Of a DNA stretch of 53,644 bases, positions 41,459-49,989 are shown piece by piece. A program made the position numbers and the translations under genes. Below the pieces are notes generated by a model that saw nothing but the letters and a program-made list of their open reading frames with translations, searched no databases and had not been told where the DNA came from. The DNA is taken from positions 1-53,644 of the forward strand of contig DZBG01000005.1 of the NCBI GenBank assembly GCA_022729855.1. The letters run 5' to 3'. This stretch comes from Bdellovibrio sp. (lineage in GTDB: Bacteria > Bdellovibrionota > Bacteriovoracia > Bacteriovoracales > Bacteriovoracaceae). Position 1 is the first letter of the stretch. Each line of letters starts with the position of its first letter.

Positions 41459-42307
41459 CTACCCTTGAGAGGCAGAGTTGATAAGGCCGAGAGCTGAGTT
41501 ACTAGACTGGTTAGCCTGAGCAAGAACTGATGTACCAGCTTGCATAAGGATATTCGTACGAGTTAACTCTGAAGTAGCAGAAGCGATATCAGCATCTCTA
41601 ATACGAGAATTGGCAGCTGATAAGTTCTCTGTACTTACCTGGATGTTATTCACTGTCGATTGGAGACGGTTTTGAAGCGCACCAAAGTCAGCTCGAATAC
41701 CTGAAACAGTTTGAATGGCTTGGTCAATTGAGGCTAGTGAGTTCTGAGCAGAAATCTTATCAGAAACACTTGCAAGGTTAAGGCCCAGGGCCGCAACGTT
41801 TACATCTGCACTAGAAGCATCAAATGTTAATCGATCTGATAAAGGGTCATTTCTTGTACCAATTTGGATATCAAAAACTGAACCAGTACCATTTAGAAGT
41901 GGAACTCTGTTAAACTCTGTTGAGTTTGCAATACGGTCAACTTCAGAAGTTAACTGTTCAAATTCAACGTTAAGAAATTTTCTTTCTGTTGCTCCGATAG
42001 TATCAGAAGCAGCTTGTACTGATAGTTCTCTTAGACGAATCATAATATTCCCAACCTCAGATAAAGCCCCTTCAGCGATTTGCACTAAAGAGATACCATC
42101 TTGAGCATTTCTTTCCGCTTGTCCTAGACCGCGGATTTGAGCTCTTAAATTTTCTGAGATTGCGAGTCCGGCAGCATCATCACCAGCGCGATTGATACGT
42201 TGACCAGATGAGAGTTGCTCTAACACTTTCTGTTGAGCTAACCTTGTTGTACTGAGATTTCTTTGAGCGTTCAGTGATGAAACGTTCGTGTTAATTCGTA
42301 AACCCAT
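41459..42307 (-). CDS. fliC: flagellin (copy 2)
   Basis: This 282-residue flagellin has the same minimal architecture as copy 1. Its N-terminus is MGLRINTNVSSLNAQRNLST, RINRAGDDAAGLAISENLRA follows, and the end is QANQSSNSALGLINSASQG. The two share the D0/D1 cores but differ clearly in the variable part, so they are old paralogues. AAGGAGGATTTAC precedes the ATG. Upstream are a sigma28-like promoter (42389-42415) and a strong leader hairpin (42332-42358). Confidence 0.96.
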   Translation of the reverse strand: MGLRINTNVSSLNAQRNLSTTRLAQQKVLEQLSSGQRINRAGDDAAGLAISENLRAQIRGLGQAERNAQDGISLVQIAEGALSEVGNIMIRLRELSVQAASDTIGATERKFLNVEFEQLTSEVDRIANSTEFNRVPLLNGTGSVFDIQIGTRNDPLSDRLTFDASSADVNVAALGLNLASVSDKISAQNSLASIDQAIQTVSGIRADFGALQNRLQSTVNNIQVSTENLSAANSRIRDADIASATSELTRTNILMQAGTSVLAQANQSSNSALGLINSASQG

Positions 42308-42331
42308 GTAAATCCTCCTTGATTCTGGGTC

Positions 42332-42358
42332 GTTCTTTTTCGATCCTTGAAAAAGAAC
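42332..42358 (-). promoter_or_regulatory. flagellin 2 leader hairpin
   Basis: GTTCTTTTTC and GAAAAAGAAC are ten-base arms around a seven-base loop in the 5' untranslated region, about 25 bases before the start codon. It could stabilise the mRNA or control translation. A similar shorter hairpin lies in the promoter region. Confidence 0.55.
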
Positions 42359-42388
42359 AGAATGGCGTGATGGCCGTTCATGTCATTC

Positions 42389-42415
42389 TTTTCGACAATC
42401 AGAAAAGAACCTTGA
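42389..42415 (-). promoter_or_regulatory. sigma28 (FliA)-like promoter of flagellin 2
   Basis: On the minus strand TCAAGGTT (42415-42408), eleven bases and GTCGAAAA (42396-42389) fit the E. coli FliA pattern TAAAGTTT-N11-GCCGATAA at six of eight positions on each side. Spacing is exact. Flagellin genes are usual sigma28 targets. Confidence 0.55.
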
Positions 42416-42496
42416 GGCTAGCTGTAAAATATTTGGACACTTTCTCAAAAAAGACGCTAACATATTGAAATATGAGACTTTAAAGCGAGGAAAATT

Positions 42497-43504
42497 TTGC
42501 CGAACCATAACACTCTTAAAAATAAACCTCAATTGGCCCCTGCTCTTCTTTCTCTCATAGAGAGTAATTTTGGATATGAAAAACCATTTCACTATAAAGA
42601 GGACTTCGCTCCTCTTATGGATGAGAGTAATTTTGAGCACTGTCACCTCTCTCTCTCAGAGAATGATGAAATTATTGGGCATGTAGGAGTCTTAGTCAGA
42701 AAAATCACTGTCCTTGAGAATGAATATACTCTCGCCATGCTTGGTGGAATTGCTGTGAATGAAAAATTTCAAGGTAAAGGCTATTTCAAAGACCTTATTA
42801 ATCATGTGATTAAGACTTATGAGTCACAAGTCAGTGGGTTTCTTCTTTGGAGTGATCTTCACGAAATGTATAAAAAGTTTGGATTTTCACTCTGTGGAAC
42901 TCAATTTGTTCTCTCAAGTGAAGTGCCTAAAGTTGTAGATATTCAAAAGACTCTTTACTCAAGCTTATCTGAGGATGAAAAAAATCAAATCCAGCAGCTC
43001 TATCAAGATGGGTTTCAAAAACACTATCTCACACTTGATCGCAGTAGAGATGATTGGGAAAAAATAGAAAAAATAAATTCAGCAAATCTCTTTCTACAGA
43101 GAGAAAACAATCAAATTCAAGGTTACTTCTTTCAGAATAAGGGAATGGATCTACAAAATATTATTTATGAGTATGGGCATAAAGAAAATTTCGAGAAGTG
43201 GCACAGAGATATTTCAGGACTAGGAGAAGTTTGGTCTGGAGTCCACGATGAGGAAGCAGAAGTTCAGTATCAATTTCTTTTCAGACCTGCGAATAAATTC
43301 ACTGAGTTCGTTAAGACTTATACAAGAGAGATGATTCAAATTCAAAAAACTGATTTTGAAAAAGATACCGTCACTCTGATGCTTATCGATGAGGAACTAG
43401 AACTCACCATTGATGATTTTCTCACAGGACTCTTGGGACCAGGACGATTTGACGAAGTAAACTATCTCCCACCATTATTTATCAGTGGGCTTGATAGTAT
43501 TTAA
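42497..43504 (+). CDS. GNAT N-acetyltransferase, two-domain
   Basis: The 335-residue protein has an N-terminal GNAT domain with IGHVGVLVRKITV, the conserved acetyl-CoA loop GIAVNEKFQGKGYFKDLINH, and LWSDLHEMYKKFGF, the usual C-terminal aromatic loop. A C-terminal half (about residues 175-335) is a second, poorly conserved domain. The start is a TTG at 42497, six bases after GAGG. It is divergent from flagellin 2 and overlaps the ABC1 kinase end by four bases. The acceptor substrate is unknown. Confidence 0.82.
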   Translation: MPNHNTLKNKPQLAPALLSLIESNFGYEKPFHYKEDFAPLMDESNFEHCHLSLSENDEIIGHVGVLVRKITVLENEYTLAMLGGIAVNEKFQGKGYFKDLINHVIKTYESQVSGFLLWSDLHEMYKKFGFSLCGTQFVLSSEVPKVVDIQKTLYSSLSEDEKNQIQQLYQDGFQKHYLTLDRSRDDWEKIEKINSANLFLQRENNQIQGYFFQNKGMDLQNIIYEYGHKENFEKWHRDISGLGEVWSGVHDEEAEVQYQFLFRPANKFTEFVKTYTREMIQIQKTDFEKDTVTLMLIDEELELTIDDFLTGLLGPGRFDEVNYLPPLFISGLDSI

Positions 43505-45213
43505 ATTTTTCTGAAAAGAGTGATTCTGACAAATAAATAAAAAGCTATTCCCCAAAAGACCCAGGCCAGAGTGGGAATATCAGCAAACGACATGATCACA
43601 CGATCTTTAACAAAAAGTGCTCCTGTCAGAATGCAAACACAAGTGATGAGGGCGAGACCCAGAAAGTTAATAGAACGAGCGATAGATTTAGTATGCTTAC
43701 CTAAATCAGAGATACGAAGTTCAACGGCATAATTGTTTTTAGAAATCTCTTTGAGAAACCATCTCATGTGCTTAGGAACTATTCTCATTGAATTGATGAC
43801 ATCCTTTGCCACCCACATGAGCTCCTCTTCAGCATTTTTGCGAGAGAATAGGTCTTTCACAAGACCTTCTAAATCTTTCTCTAAGACCTTAAAGATGTTT
43901 AAATCAAGTCCTATAGACTTTCCTACTCCATCAAGGGTCATGAGTGCTCTGAAGATAATAAACCACTCACGGGGCAAATAGAGCTGATGCTTGGCCAGCG
44001 TTGTGACTAGGCCACGTACAAGTTCCGTCATATTGGTTTCTTGAATGCTCAGACCAAGATAAGGCGAGATAGCATCTTTAATATCTCGGATGAGTTCTTC
44101 GTGATTTGGAATAGTATCGTATTCAGCAACTTCTAAAAATTCATAAACAAGATTGTCATAGTTCTGATTAATCACGGCATAAAGAATAGCAATGAGATTG
44201 GCGCGATTCTTTTTACTTAAGCTTCCCATCAAACCGAAATCAATAATTCCGATACGACGATCTTTTAGAACAAAGAAGTTTCCTCCATGAAGATCGGCAT
44301 GAAAAAAGCCATCAGCAAGTAGCGTGTGTGTAAAAAGCTCCACACTTTTCTCAAGCTTTACGAGAACATCCTCACCCAGTGATTCTAGTGAATGAAACTC
44401 ATTAAACGGACGACCGTCTAAAAACTCCATGACCATCACTTCTTGAGTACAATACTCACGATAAACTTTAGGAATAACAAGTATTCCCTCTTTATCAATT
44501 CGAGCAAGATTTGTGGCCAGTCTTTCACAGCTCTGGGCCTCAACCATAAGATTGAGTTCATTCTGTGTACTCTTAAAAAAATCAGCAATCACTTTTGAGA
44601 TACCAAGATATCTCAGTTCACTTGAAGTCTTTTCAATATTTTTAGCGAGAAAAAGAATTATTTCAAAATCTGTATTTAATGTTTTTGTAATTCCCGGACG
44701 TCGAACCTTTATAACAACTTCTCTCCCATCATTAAGAGTGGCACGGTATGCAACTCCAATAGAAGCCGTCCCAATGGGTTCTTCGTTAAATATTGAAAAG
44801 ATATTTTCAATTTTATCTCCCCAGCTCGCTTCCATCACAGAGCGCGCGAGTTCAAACGAAATACCTTTGACTTGATTTTGAAGTTTCTTCAGTTCTGAAA
44901 TAAGTGGAGGGGGAAGTATATCTTCACGAGTCGCAAGTAACTGGCCCAGCTTAACAAAGCTAGGACCCAACTCTTCGAAACTTTTTCTGATTCTTTCCCC
45001 AATAAGTTTCCACCACTCTTCTGTCGTGAGATCCTCTTCTTTCAATTCACTTACGCGAGAAGGCAAAGCAAATCCAGGGATAACTTTATCGACTCCTGAT
45101 TTCACTATCAGTTCACTAAAACCATTACGTCCGAAGACGGATACAATTTCTCGTAGTCGGCCGACATTTTTGATTGTTTTAGTAATTCCGATACTGGTTT
45201 TGATCAGGTCCAT
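43501..45213 (-). CDS. ABC1/UbiB family atypical kinase
   Basis: The 570 residues contain the family's KxGQ motif (PSFVKLGQLLATR), an Ala-rich nucleotide loop region (GTASIGVAYRATL, VVIKVRRPG), the catalytic-loop ADLHGGNFF, and the metal loop IIDFGLMGSL. The C-terminus has two membrane helices (GLALITCVCILTGALFV and AWVFWGIAFYLFVRI). UbiB-type proteins are needed for ubiquinone synthesis in other bacteria and use ATPase activity. Here a menaquinone-type chain is possible, so the quinone-related role is uncertain. A possible operator lies upstream at 45242-45256. Confidence 0.9.
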   Translation of the reverse strand: MDLIKTSIGITKTIKNVGRLREIVSVFGRNGFSELIVKSGVDKVIPGFALPSRVSELKEEDLTTEEWWKLIGERIRKSFEELGPSFVKLGQLLATREDILPPPLISELKKLQNQVKGISFELARSVMEASWGDKIENIFSIFNEEPIGTASIGVAYRATLNDGREVVIKVRRPGITKTLNTDFEIILFLAKNIEKTSSELRYLGISKVIADFFKSTQNELNLMVEAQSCERLATNLARIDKEGILVIPKVYREYCTQEVMVMEFLDGRPFNEFHSLESLGEDVLVKLEKSVELFTHTLLADGFFHADLHGGNFFVLKDRRIGIIDFGLMGSLSKKNRANLIAILYAVINQNYDNLVYEFLEVAEYDTIPNHEELIRDIKDAISPYLGLSIQETNMTELVRGLVTTLAKHQLYLPREWFIIFRALMTLDGVGKSIGLDLNIFKVLEKDLEGLVKDLFSRKNAEEELMWVAKDVINSMRIVPKHMRWFLKEISKNNYAVELRISDLGKHTKSIARSINFLGLALITCVCILTGALFVKDRVIMSFADIPTLAWVFWGIAFYLFVRITLFRKI

Positions 45214-45241
45214 ATTTTTCCAAAGAGATGATTTAAGTTTT

Positions 45242-45256
45242 ATGTTAAGATAACAT
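45242..45256. promoter_or_regulatory. inverted repeat between the ABC1 gene and 45302
   Basis: ATGTTA (45242-45247) and TAACAT (45251-45256) pair around AGA in the 88-base divergent gap. It may be an operator for one or both genes. Confidence 0.35.
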
Positions 45257-45301
45257 CACCCACACTCCAAATGTCTGGAAAAAGGTGCAGGATTTACCGG
45301 C

Positions 45302-45808
45302 ATGAAGCTGAGTATTTTAGTCTTCTTACTATTTTTTGCCGCCCCACTTATGGCCGCCAATCAGGCCTGTAGTCGAGTGGCCACAGTTAATTACCAAGAA
45401 GTCTTAGTGGATGTGTCTGCATCCTATCGTGGTGAAGGCTTACGTTATTATTTGGAAAAAGATCAGGTTTCAAAAGAGCTTCTTGATCAGTACCAAGAGA
45501 ATAACCGTCCGACTTGGAAGTCTGCGGCCATGAGTACTTTTGGGACGGCCATGATCCTTGGTGGATTTTTAAGAAGTGATTCGAGTGCTAATGAGTCTTT
45601 TACTAACCGTAACGTGCTTATTTTTGGAGGAGCCGCACTCATTGCTGTGAGTTACTTAATTTCAAAAACAAATCAGTTTAATAATGAATACCTGCTTCAA
45701 CGCTCAGTTGAAGAATATAATAAACGCAACACTCCCCGCATTTATTTCGGTCCCGCCGGAACGATGGATAGCATGGGCGTCGGTGTTGGGGTTCAAAAGG
45801 ACTTCTAG
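45302..45808 (+). CDS. secreted/membrane protein, unknown function
   Basis: The 168-residue product has a signal peptide (SILVFLLFFAAPLMAAN) and a Cys just after it. Two hydrophobic helices follow in the middle (MSTFGTAMILGGFL and VLIFGGAALIAVSYLI). The C-terminal part is short and charged. It overlaps the zinc-ribbon gene by three bases at the stop/start (TAGTG). It begins an operon of six genes ending at 49989. Confidence 0.7.
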   Translation: MKLSILVFLLFFAAPLMAANQACSRVATVNYQEVLVDVSASYRGEGLRYYLEKDQVSKELLDQYQENNRPTWKSAAMSTFGTAMILGGFLRSDSSANESFTNRNVLIFGGAALIAVSYLISKTNQFNNEYLLQRSVEEYNKRNTPRIYFGPAGTMDSMGVGVGVQKDF

Positions 45809-46098
45809 TGGAAACCAAATGCTTTAAGTGTGGTAAAACAATCACTCTTTCGCTAAATTCTACTCTCGGTCGGGGTGATCGCTGTCCCCAATGTTCAGCA
45901 GACCTTCGTTGCTGCAAGATGTGCTTCTTTTATGATGTAAAAGCGTATAATGAATGCAAAGAAACAATGGCCGATAGAATTACTGAGAAAGAAAAAGCAA
46001 ACTTTTGTGATTACTTTAAAATTGGTACTCCACAAAACGATGCAGAAAAACAGAGACAAGAAATGCTCGCAAAAGCGGCAGCTTTGTTTAAAAAATAA
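45808..46098 (+). CDS. small Cys-rich zinc-ribbon protein
   Basis: The start is a GTG that shares its G with the preceding TAG stop. The 96-residue product has CFKCGK, CPQCSADLRCCKMC and FCDYF, so seven or eight Cys that could bind two zinc ions. Its charged C-terminal helix (EKQRQEMLAKAAALFKK) may mediate contacts. The position just before greA and the ribbon fold suggest nucleic-acid or transcription association, which is inferred only. Confidence 0.75.
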   Translation: METKCFKCGKTITLSLNSTLGRGDRCPQCSADLRCCKMCFFYDVKAYNECKETMADRITEKEKANFCDYFKIGTPQNDAEKQRQEMLAKAAALFKK

Positions 46099-46123
46099 TC
46101 CTCCACATGGATAAGGAAATGTT

Positions 46124-46597
46124 ATGAGTGAATGTCCAATGACATTGAACGGTAAAAAATTGATTGAAACTGAACTCGCTCAACTTATAAAAGTTGATCG
46201 TGAGTATATTAAGCAGGCAATTTCTGAGGCCCGCGAGCTTGGTGACTTAAAAGAAAATGCTGAATATCATGCCGCTAAAGAGCGCCAATCAATTATTGAA
46301 GGCCGAATTATGGACCTTCAAAGTAAAATTGCACGTGCACGCGCTGTAGATATAACTACAATTAAAACAGAAAAAGTTGTATTCGGTGCTACTGTTAAAA
46401 TTTTTGATCAACAAAAAGAAACGACTTCAACTCTTCAAATTGTTGGAGAAGATGAAGCAATGACTGATCCACATAAAATATCTTTTACTTCTCCACTTGG
46501 CCGAGCATTGATTGGTAAAGAAGCTGGGGATGAGATTATTGTGAAAGCTCCTAAAGGTGATCTGGCCTATGAGATCCAAGACGTCAAATACATCTAG
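46124..46597 (+). CDS. greA: transcription elongation factor GreA
   Basis: The 157-residue protein has the N-terminal coiled-coil with ARELGDLKENAEYHAAKERQ, the acidic tip (Asp/Glu) that stimulates RNA cleavage in backtracked polymerase. The C-terminal globular domain contains SFTSPLGRALIGKEAGDEI. It rescues arrested elongation complexes. It carries a short MSECPMTLNGKKL N-terminal stretch. AAGGAAATGTT precedes the ATG. The recG start lies inside its 3' end. Confidence 0.96.
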   Translation: MSECPMTLNGKKLIETELAQLIKVDREYIKQAISEARELGDLKENAEYHAAKERQSIIEGRIMDLQSKIARARAVDITTIKTEKVVFGATVKIFDQQKETTSTLQIVGEDEAMTDPHKISFTSPLGRALIGKEAGDEIIVKAPKGDLAYEIQDVKYI

Positions 46598-48677
46598 TTT
46601 AAATTGGAACTCGTCACTAGAAATTTTCCAGAGTGGGAAGACGGTGTCCCCTACTCTGGAAAAGCTCATGAGTGCAGGTATCCAAGATCTTCATGACCTC
46701 TTATGGATTCTTCCTTTACGAATCCACCGAACTCCAAAAAACCAAGCCTTCACTTACGCACAAATTGACCAACTCTTCAGAGGAAGAGGAAAAATCATTC
46801 ATCATCAAATTACTCCCGCATTCGGTAGACGAGTGAAGGGTAAGTTTTTGATGTATAATGGATACCTCGTGGTGAAGGATGATTTAAGCAACGAAACTAT
46901 CGCCCTCAGATGGTTTAATCTTTATCCAAGCCAGAAAAAACAGTTTGAAGCAATAACAGAAGTTGAATTCTTAGGTACAGTTCAAGAGTACAGATTACAA
47001 AAACAAATCATTAACCCGCAAATAATAGCTCCGGAATCAACGCTCTCTGATTATCTTATTGATTACCCTACTATTAACAAAGTTCCCGGAAATCAGACTA
47101 AAAAATATATCGAAAAGATTCCTGATAGTTTATGGAATGAAATTGTCCCAACTCTTCCTCAGATTGATTATGAGCATGTTTTAAAACTCTCTGAAGCTTT
47201 TAAAATACTTCATGGCCGCTACCCTATTGCTCAGTTCACTCCTGATCTAAAATCAAAAGCTGAGGAAAGGCTGGCCTTCGAAGAATTTCTTCAAGATCAA
47301 TTGAAGATTTTAACTCGAAGAAAATATATCAAACGTAAAACAGCGACCAAGTTTGAAGTCCCTGAAAAAATTCTCAATCAATATTTAAAAGAATTACCCT
47401 TTGAGCTAACTGATGATCAAAATAAAGTCCTTCATGAGATTTTGAACGATCTTGGAGATGGCCATCCAATGATGCGTATGATTCAGGGGGATGTGGGATG
47501 TGGAAAAACAATTGTTGCCTTTCTCGCTGCAAGAGTTGTTGCTGAACAAGGAAAACAAGTGGCCCTAATGTGCCCCACTGAAGCTCTTGCTCAACAGCAC
47601 CTGAAATCATTTCAAGAACTCATTTCAAAATTCAATTTAAAACTTAAAGTTGAAATTATTCTGGGAAGTACTAAGGCGAAAGAGAAAAAGGTCGTTTTAA
47701 AAAGCCTCGCGGGTGGAGAGATTCATCTTCTTATTGGAACCCATTCACTCTTTCAAGACACTGTCATTTTTAAAGATTTAGGACTTGCTATCATTGATGA
47801 ACAGCATAAGTTTGGTGTTGAACAACGTCTCAAATTAGTCTCAAAAGGTGAAGCAACCCATTGCTTGATTATGACAGCGACTCCCATTCCTCGCACCCTA
47901 AGTCTTGCCCATTATGGAGATTTAGATATGTCCTTTATCAGAACCATGCCGGCAGGTAGAAAAGGGATTAAAACTCGAATCACAGAAGTTGTGAATTATG
48001 AGAAGTACTTACAATTTGTAGCAGCGAGACTCTCTCTTGGTGAACAAGCCTATTTTGTTTTTCCGGCCATCGAAGAATCTGAAACAACAGATCTCAAAAA
48101 TGTAAAAGAGAGTGTTGAAAAATATAAAAAACTTTATCCTCAATTTAAAGTTGAAATGCTTCATGGAAAAATGAAGTCAGATGAAAAAGAAGCAGTTCTT
48201 AAACTCTTCTATGAAAAAAAGATTCATGTTTTAATTTCAACAAGTGTGATTGAGGTTGGGATCAATAATCCCAACGCAACTATTATGAGTATTTATCATC
48301 CAGAAAGATTTGGATTAAGTTCTCTTCACCAATTACGGGGTCGAGTTGGACGTGGAGACAAACCAGGTTTTTGTTTTTTAGTCCTTGATCGCAACTTATC
48401 ACCTGAAGCTCAAACTCGTTTAAAAGTGATCGAAAATTCTACTGATGGGTTTGTCATTGCTGAAGAAGACTTAAAATTCAGAGGTGAAGGTGACTTATTC
48501 GGAGTAGATCAATCAGGAACCGTTACAAGTAAAAAAGTCGCCAATTTTCTCACTCATGGCCATATTCTCGAGCATGTCATCACTGACTTAAAAAAACTTG
48601 AGGAAACAAAGCCGGCAGTTCTTCTCCCTATTCTTGAAAAACTCGCAAAAGATCAGAAAATCCTCGATACTATCTAA
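46569..48677 (+). CDS. recG: ATP-dependent DNA helicase RecG
   Basis: The start is the ATG at 46569, about ten bases after AAAGGTGA; a GTG at 46557 is also in frame but lies in that site. The protein is about 702 residues. An N-terminal wedge domain (SGKTVSPTLEKLMSAGI and LLWILPLRIHR) precedes the helicase core: GDVGCGKTIVAFLAA (Walker A), IIDEQHKFGVEQR (DExH), ATPIPRTLSLAHYGDLDM and QLRGRVGRGDKPGF (motif VI). It remodels stalled forks and Holliday junctions. Its first 29 bases overlap greA. Confidence 0.95.
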   Translation: MRSKTSNTSSLNWNSSLEIFQSGKTVSPTLEKLMSAGIQDLHDLLWILPLRIHRTPKNQAFTYAQIDQLFRGRGKIIHHQITPAFGRRVKGKFLMYNGYLVVKDDLSNETIALRWFNLYPSQKKQFEAITEVEFLGTVQEYRLQKQIINPQIIAPESTLSDYLIDYPTINKVPGNQTKKYIEKIPDSLWNEIVPTLPQIDYEHVLKLSEAFKILHGRYPIAQFTPDLKSKAEERLAFEEFLQDQLKILTRRKYIKRKTATKFEVPEKILNQYLKELPFELTDDQNKVLHEILNDLGDGHPMMRMIQGDVGCGKTIVAFLAARVVAEQGKQVALMCPTEALAQQHLKSFQELISKFNLKLKVEIILGSTKAKEKKVVLKSLAGGEIHLLIGTHSLFQDTVIFKDLGLAIIDEQHKFGVEQRLKLVSKGEATHCLIMTATPIPRTLSLAHYGDLDMSFIRTMPAGRKGIKTRITEVVNYEKYLQFVAARLSLGEQAYFVFPAIEESETTDLKNVKESVEKYKKLYPQFKVEMLHGKMKSDEKEAVLKLFYEKKIHVLISTSVIEVGINNPNATIMSIYHPERFGLSSLHQLRGRVGRGDKPGFCFLVLDRNLSPEAQTRLKVIENSTDGFVIAEEDLKFRGEGDLFGVDQSGTVTSKKVANFLTHGHILEHVITDLKKLEETKPAVLLPILEKLAKDQKILDTI

Positions 48678-48685
48678 GAGGGATT

Positions 48686-49102
48686 ATGATCAAAATAGAA
48701 TGTCTAAAAACACCAGATACAAATGCTTTAGGTTTATTCGAGTATGGCCAGAATATGATTTATCTTGGCCGAAAAGAAACAGACTTTATGTTGCAAGATC
48801 TCAGCTGGCCTCAAAATGCCATGTTTTTTGAAGTTGTTGAAGACAAGTTTTATATTCACCCACAAAAAAGTTTAGATTTTTTTCTTATTAACGGTAAGAG
48901 ATGTACCGGAGTCAAAAAGATTAAAAGAAATGAAATTATCACAATCGGTGAGACAGAAATCAAGCTTATTGATTATTCATTTTCAATTTTTGAATCAAAA
49001 AAGAAAATTCTTGATCAGAAACTAAAAAGCATAGTTGAAACAAATTCCCCAAAACTAGATGTTGTCAGACAACTCACAGAAATAATGAATCAAAATAAAT
49101 GA
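48686..49102 (+). CDS. degenerate FHA-domain-like protein
   Basis: The 138-residue protein has a beta-rich first part resembling a FHA fold: IYLGRKETDF (GR), FLINGKRCTG (the Asn-Gly turn), and KRNEIITIGETEIKLID (last strands). The expected Ser-xx-His that binds phosphothreonine is not visible, so it may not bind phosphopeptides. A C-terminal helix (KKKILDQKLKSIVETN) follows. It overlaps the next gene's ATG by four bases. It may be an inactive or specialised reader. Confidence 0.55.
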   Translation: MIKIECLKTPDTNALGLFEYGQNMIYLGRKETDFMLQDLSWPQNAMFFEVVEDKFYIHPQKSLDFFLINGKRCTGVKKIKRNEIITIGETEIKLIDYSFSIFESKKKILDQKLKSIVETNSPKLDVVRQLTEIMNQNK

Positions 49103-49989
49103 AAGCAAACTTTTTTAAAACTGAAGATAATGAACAACTTTTTTATGCGGTAAACTTTGACCAAGTTCCTAGTGATAAACCCATCCTTGTTTTTAATTAT
49201 GGTCTTGTTTGTAGTACTTATCATTGGAGTTTTCAAACTGATTACTTCAAAGAAAAATATCCGATCCTTATCTATGACTATCGTGGACATTTTCAATCGA
49301 CGGGAAAAGATAATCTAGAAAAAATTACTTTCAAACAAATGGCCAAAGATCTTAATGATCTTTGCGCACATATCGGTATAAAAAAAGCTGTGATGCTTGG
49401 CCATAGCATGGGTGTGAATATTTGTCTGCAAGCCGCTAAAGATTTTCCTGACTTGGTCCTTGGGCAAGTTTTAGTTTCTGGAACTATCATGCCAGTTACA
49501 GATGTAATGTTTGATACAAACCTTATGGAATTCATAGCTCCTTTTGCTGAACTTGCTCTCAAAAAATATCCCGGCGTTCTCGATAAAATCTGGAAGTCAT
49601 CAGGAAGTAATCCACTGATTAAGGCGATGATTCATCGCCAAGGTTTTAAGGTTGAAAATGTCTCGAAGGAATTTATTGAAATTTATCTCAATAAAGTGGG
49701 AGTTCTAGGTCCTGAGCTTTTTTTCCAACTCTTTAATGAAATGACCAAACAAAATATTTTAGGTGATGTTGGTAAGATGAATCACCCAGCACTTGTGATG
49801 GGTGGAATGAAGGATAAAGTGATTCCCAATCATCTTCAGCATCTCCTTCACGATATGATGCCAAAATCAGAGTCTTATTTTTATAAGGATGGGTCTCATG
49901 TTCCTCAGGTAGATTACCCTGAATTGACAAATGATCGGATTGATCTTTTTATTCAGCAAAAAATTATTCCTGAACTTTCAAATCTTTAA
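49099..49989 (+). CDS. alpha/beta hydrolase
   Basis: The 296 residues are a complete alpha/beta hydrolase. The nucleophile elbow is LGHSMGVNIC, the acid lies in MGGMKDKVIPNH, and the base in KDGSHVPQVDYPE. The early DYRGHFQST segment also fits. Substrates in this fold vary (esters, lactones, peroxides), so the exact activity is unknown. It starts inside the FHA-like gene (4-base overlap) and converges with the RSH-like gene with a 26-base overlap. Confidence 0.88.
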   Translation: MKANFFKTEDNEQLFYAVNFDQVPSDKPILVFNYGLVCSTYHWSFQTDYFKEKYPILIYDYRGHFQSTGKDNLEKITFKQMAKDLNDLCAHIGIKKAVMLGHSMGVNICLQAAKDFPDLVLGQVLVSGTIMPVTDVMFDTNLMEFIAPFAELALKKYPGVLDKIWKSSGSNPLIKAMIHRQGFKVENVSKEFIEIYLNKVGVLGPELFFQLFNEMTKQNILGDVGKMNHPALVMGGMKDKVIPNHLQHLLHDMMPKSESYFYKDGSHVPQVDYPELTNDRIDLFIQQKIIPELSNL

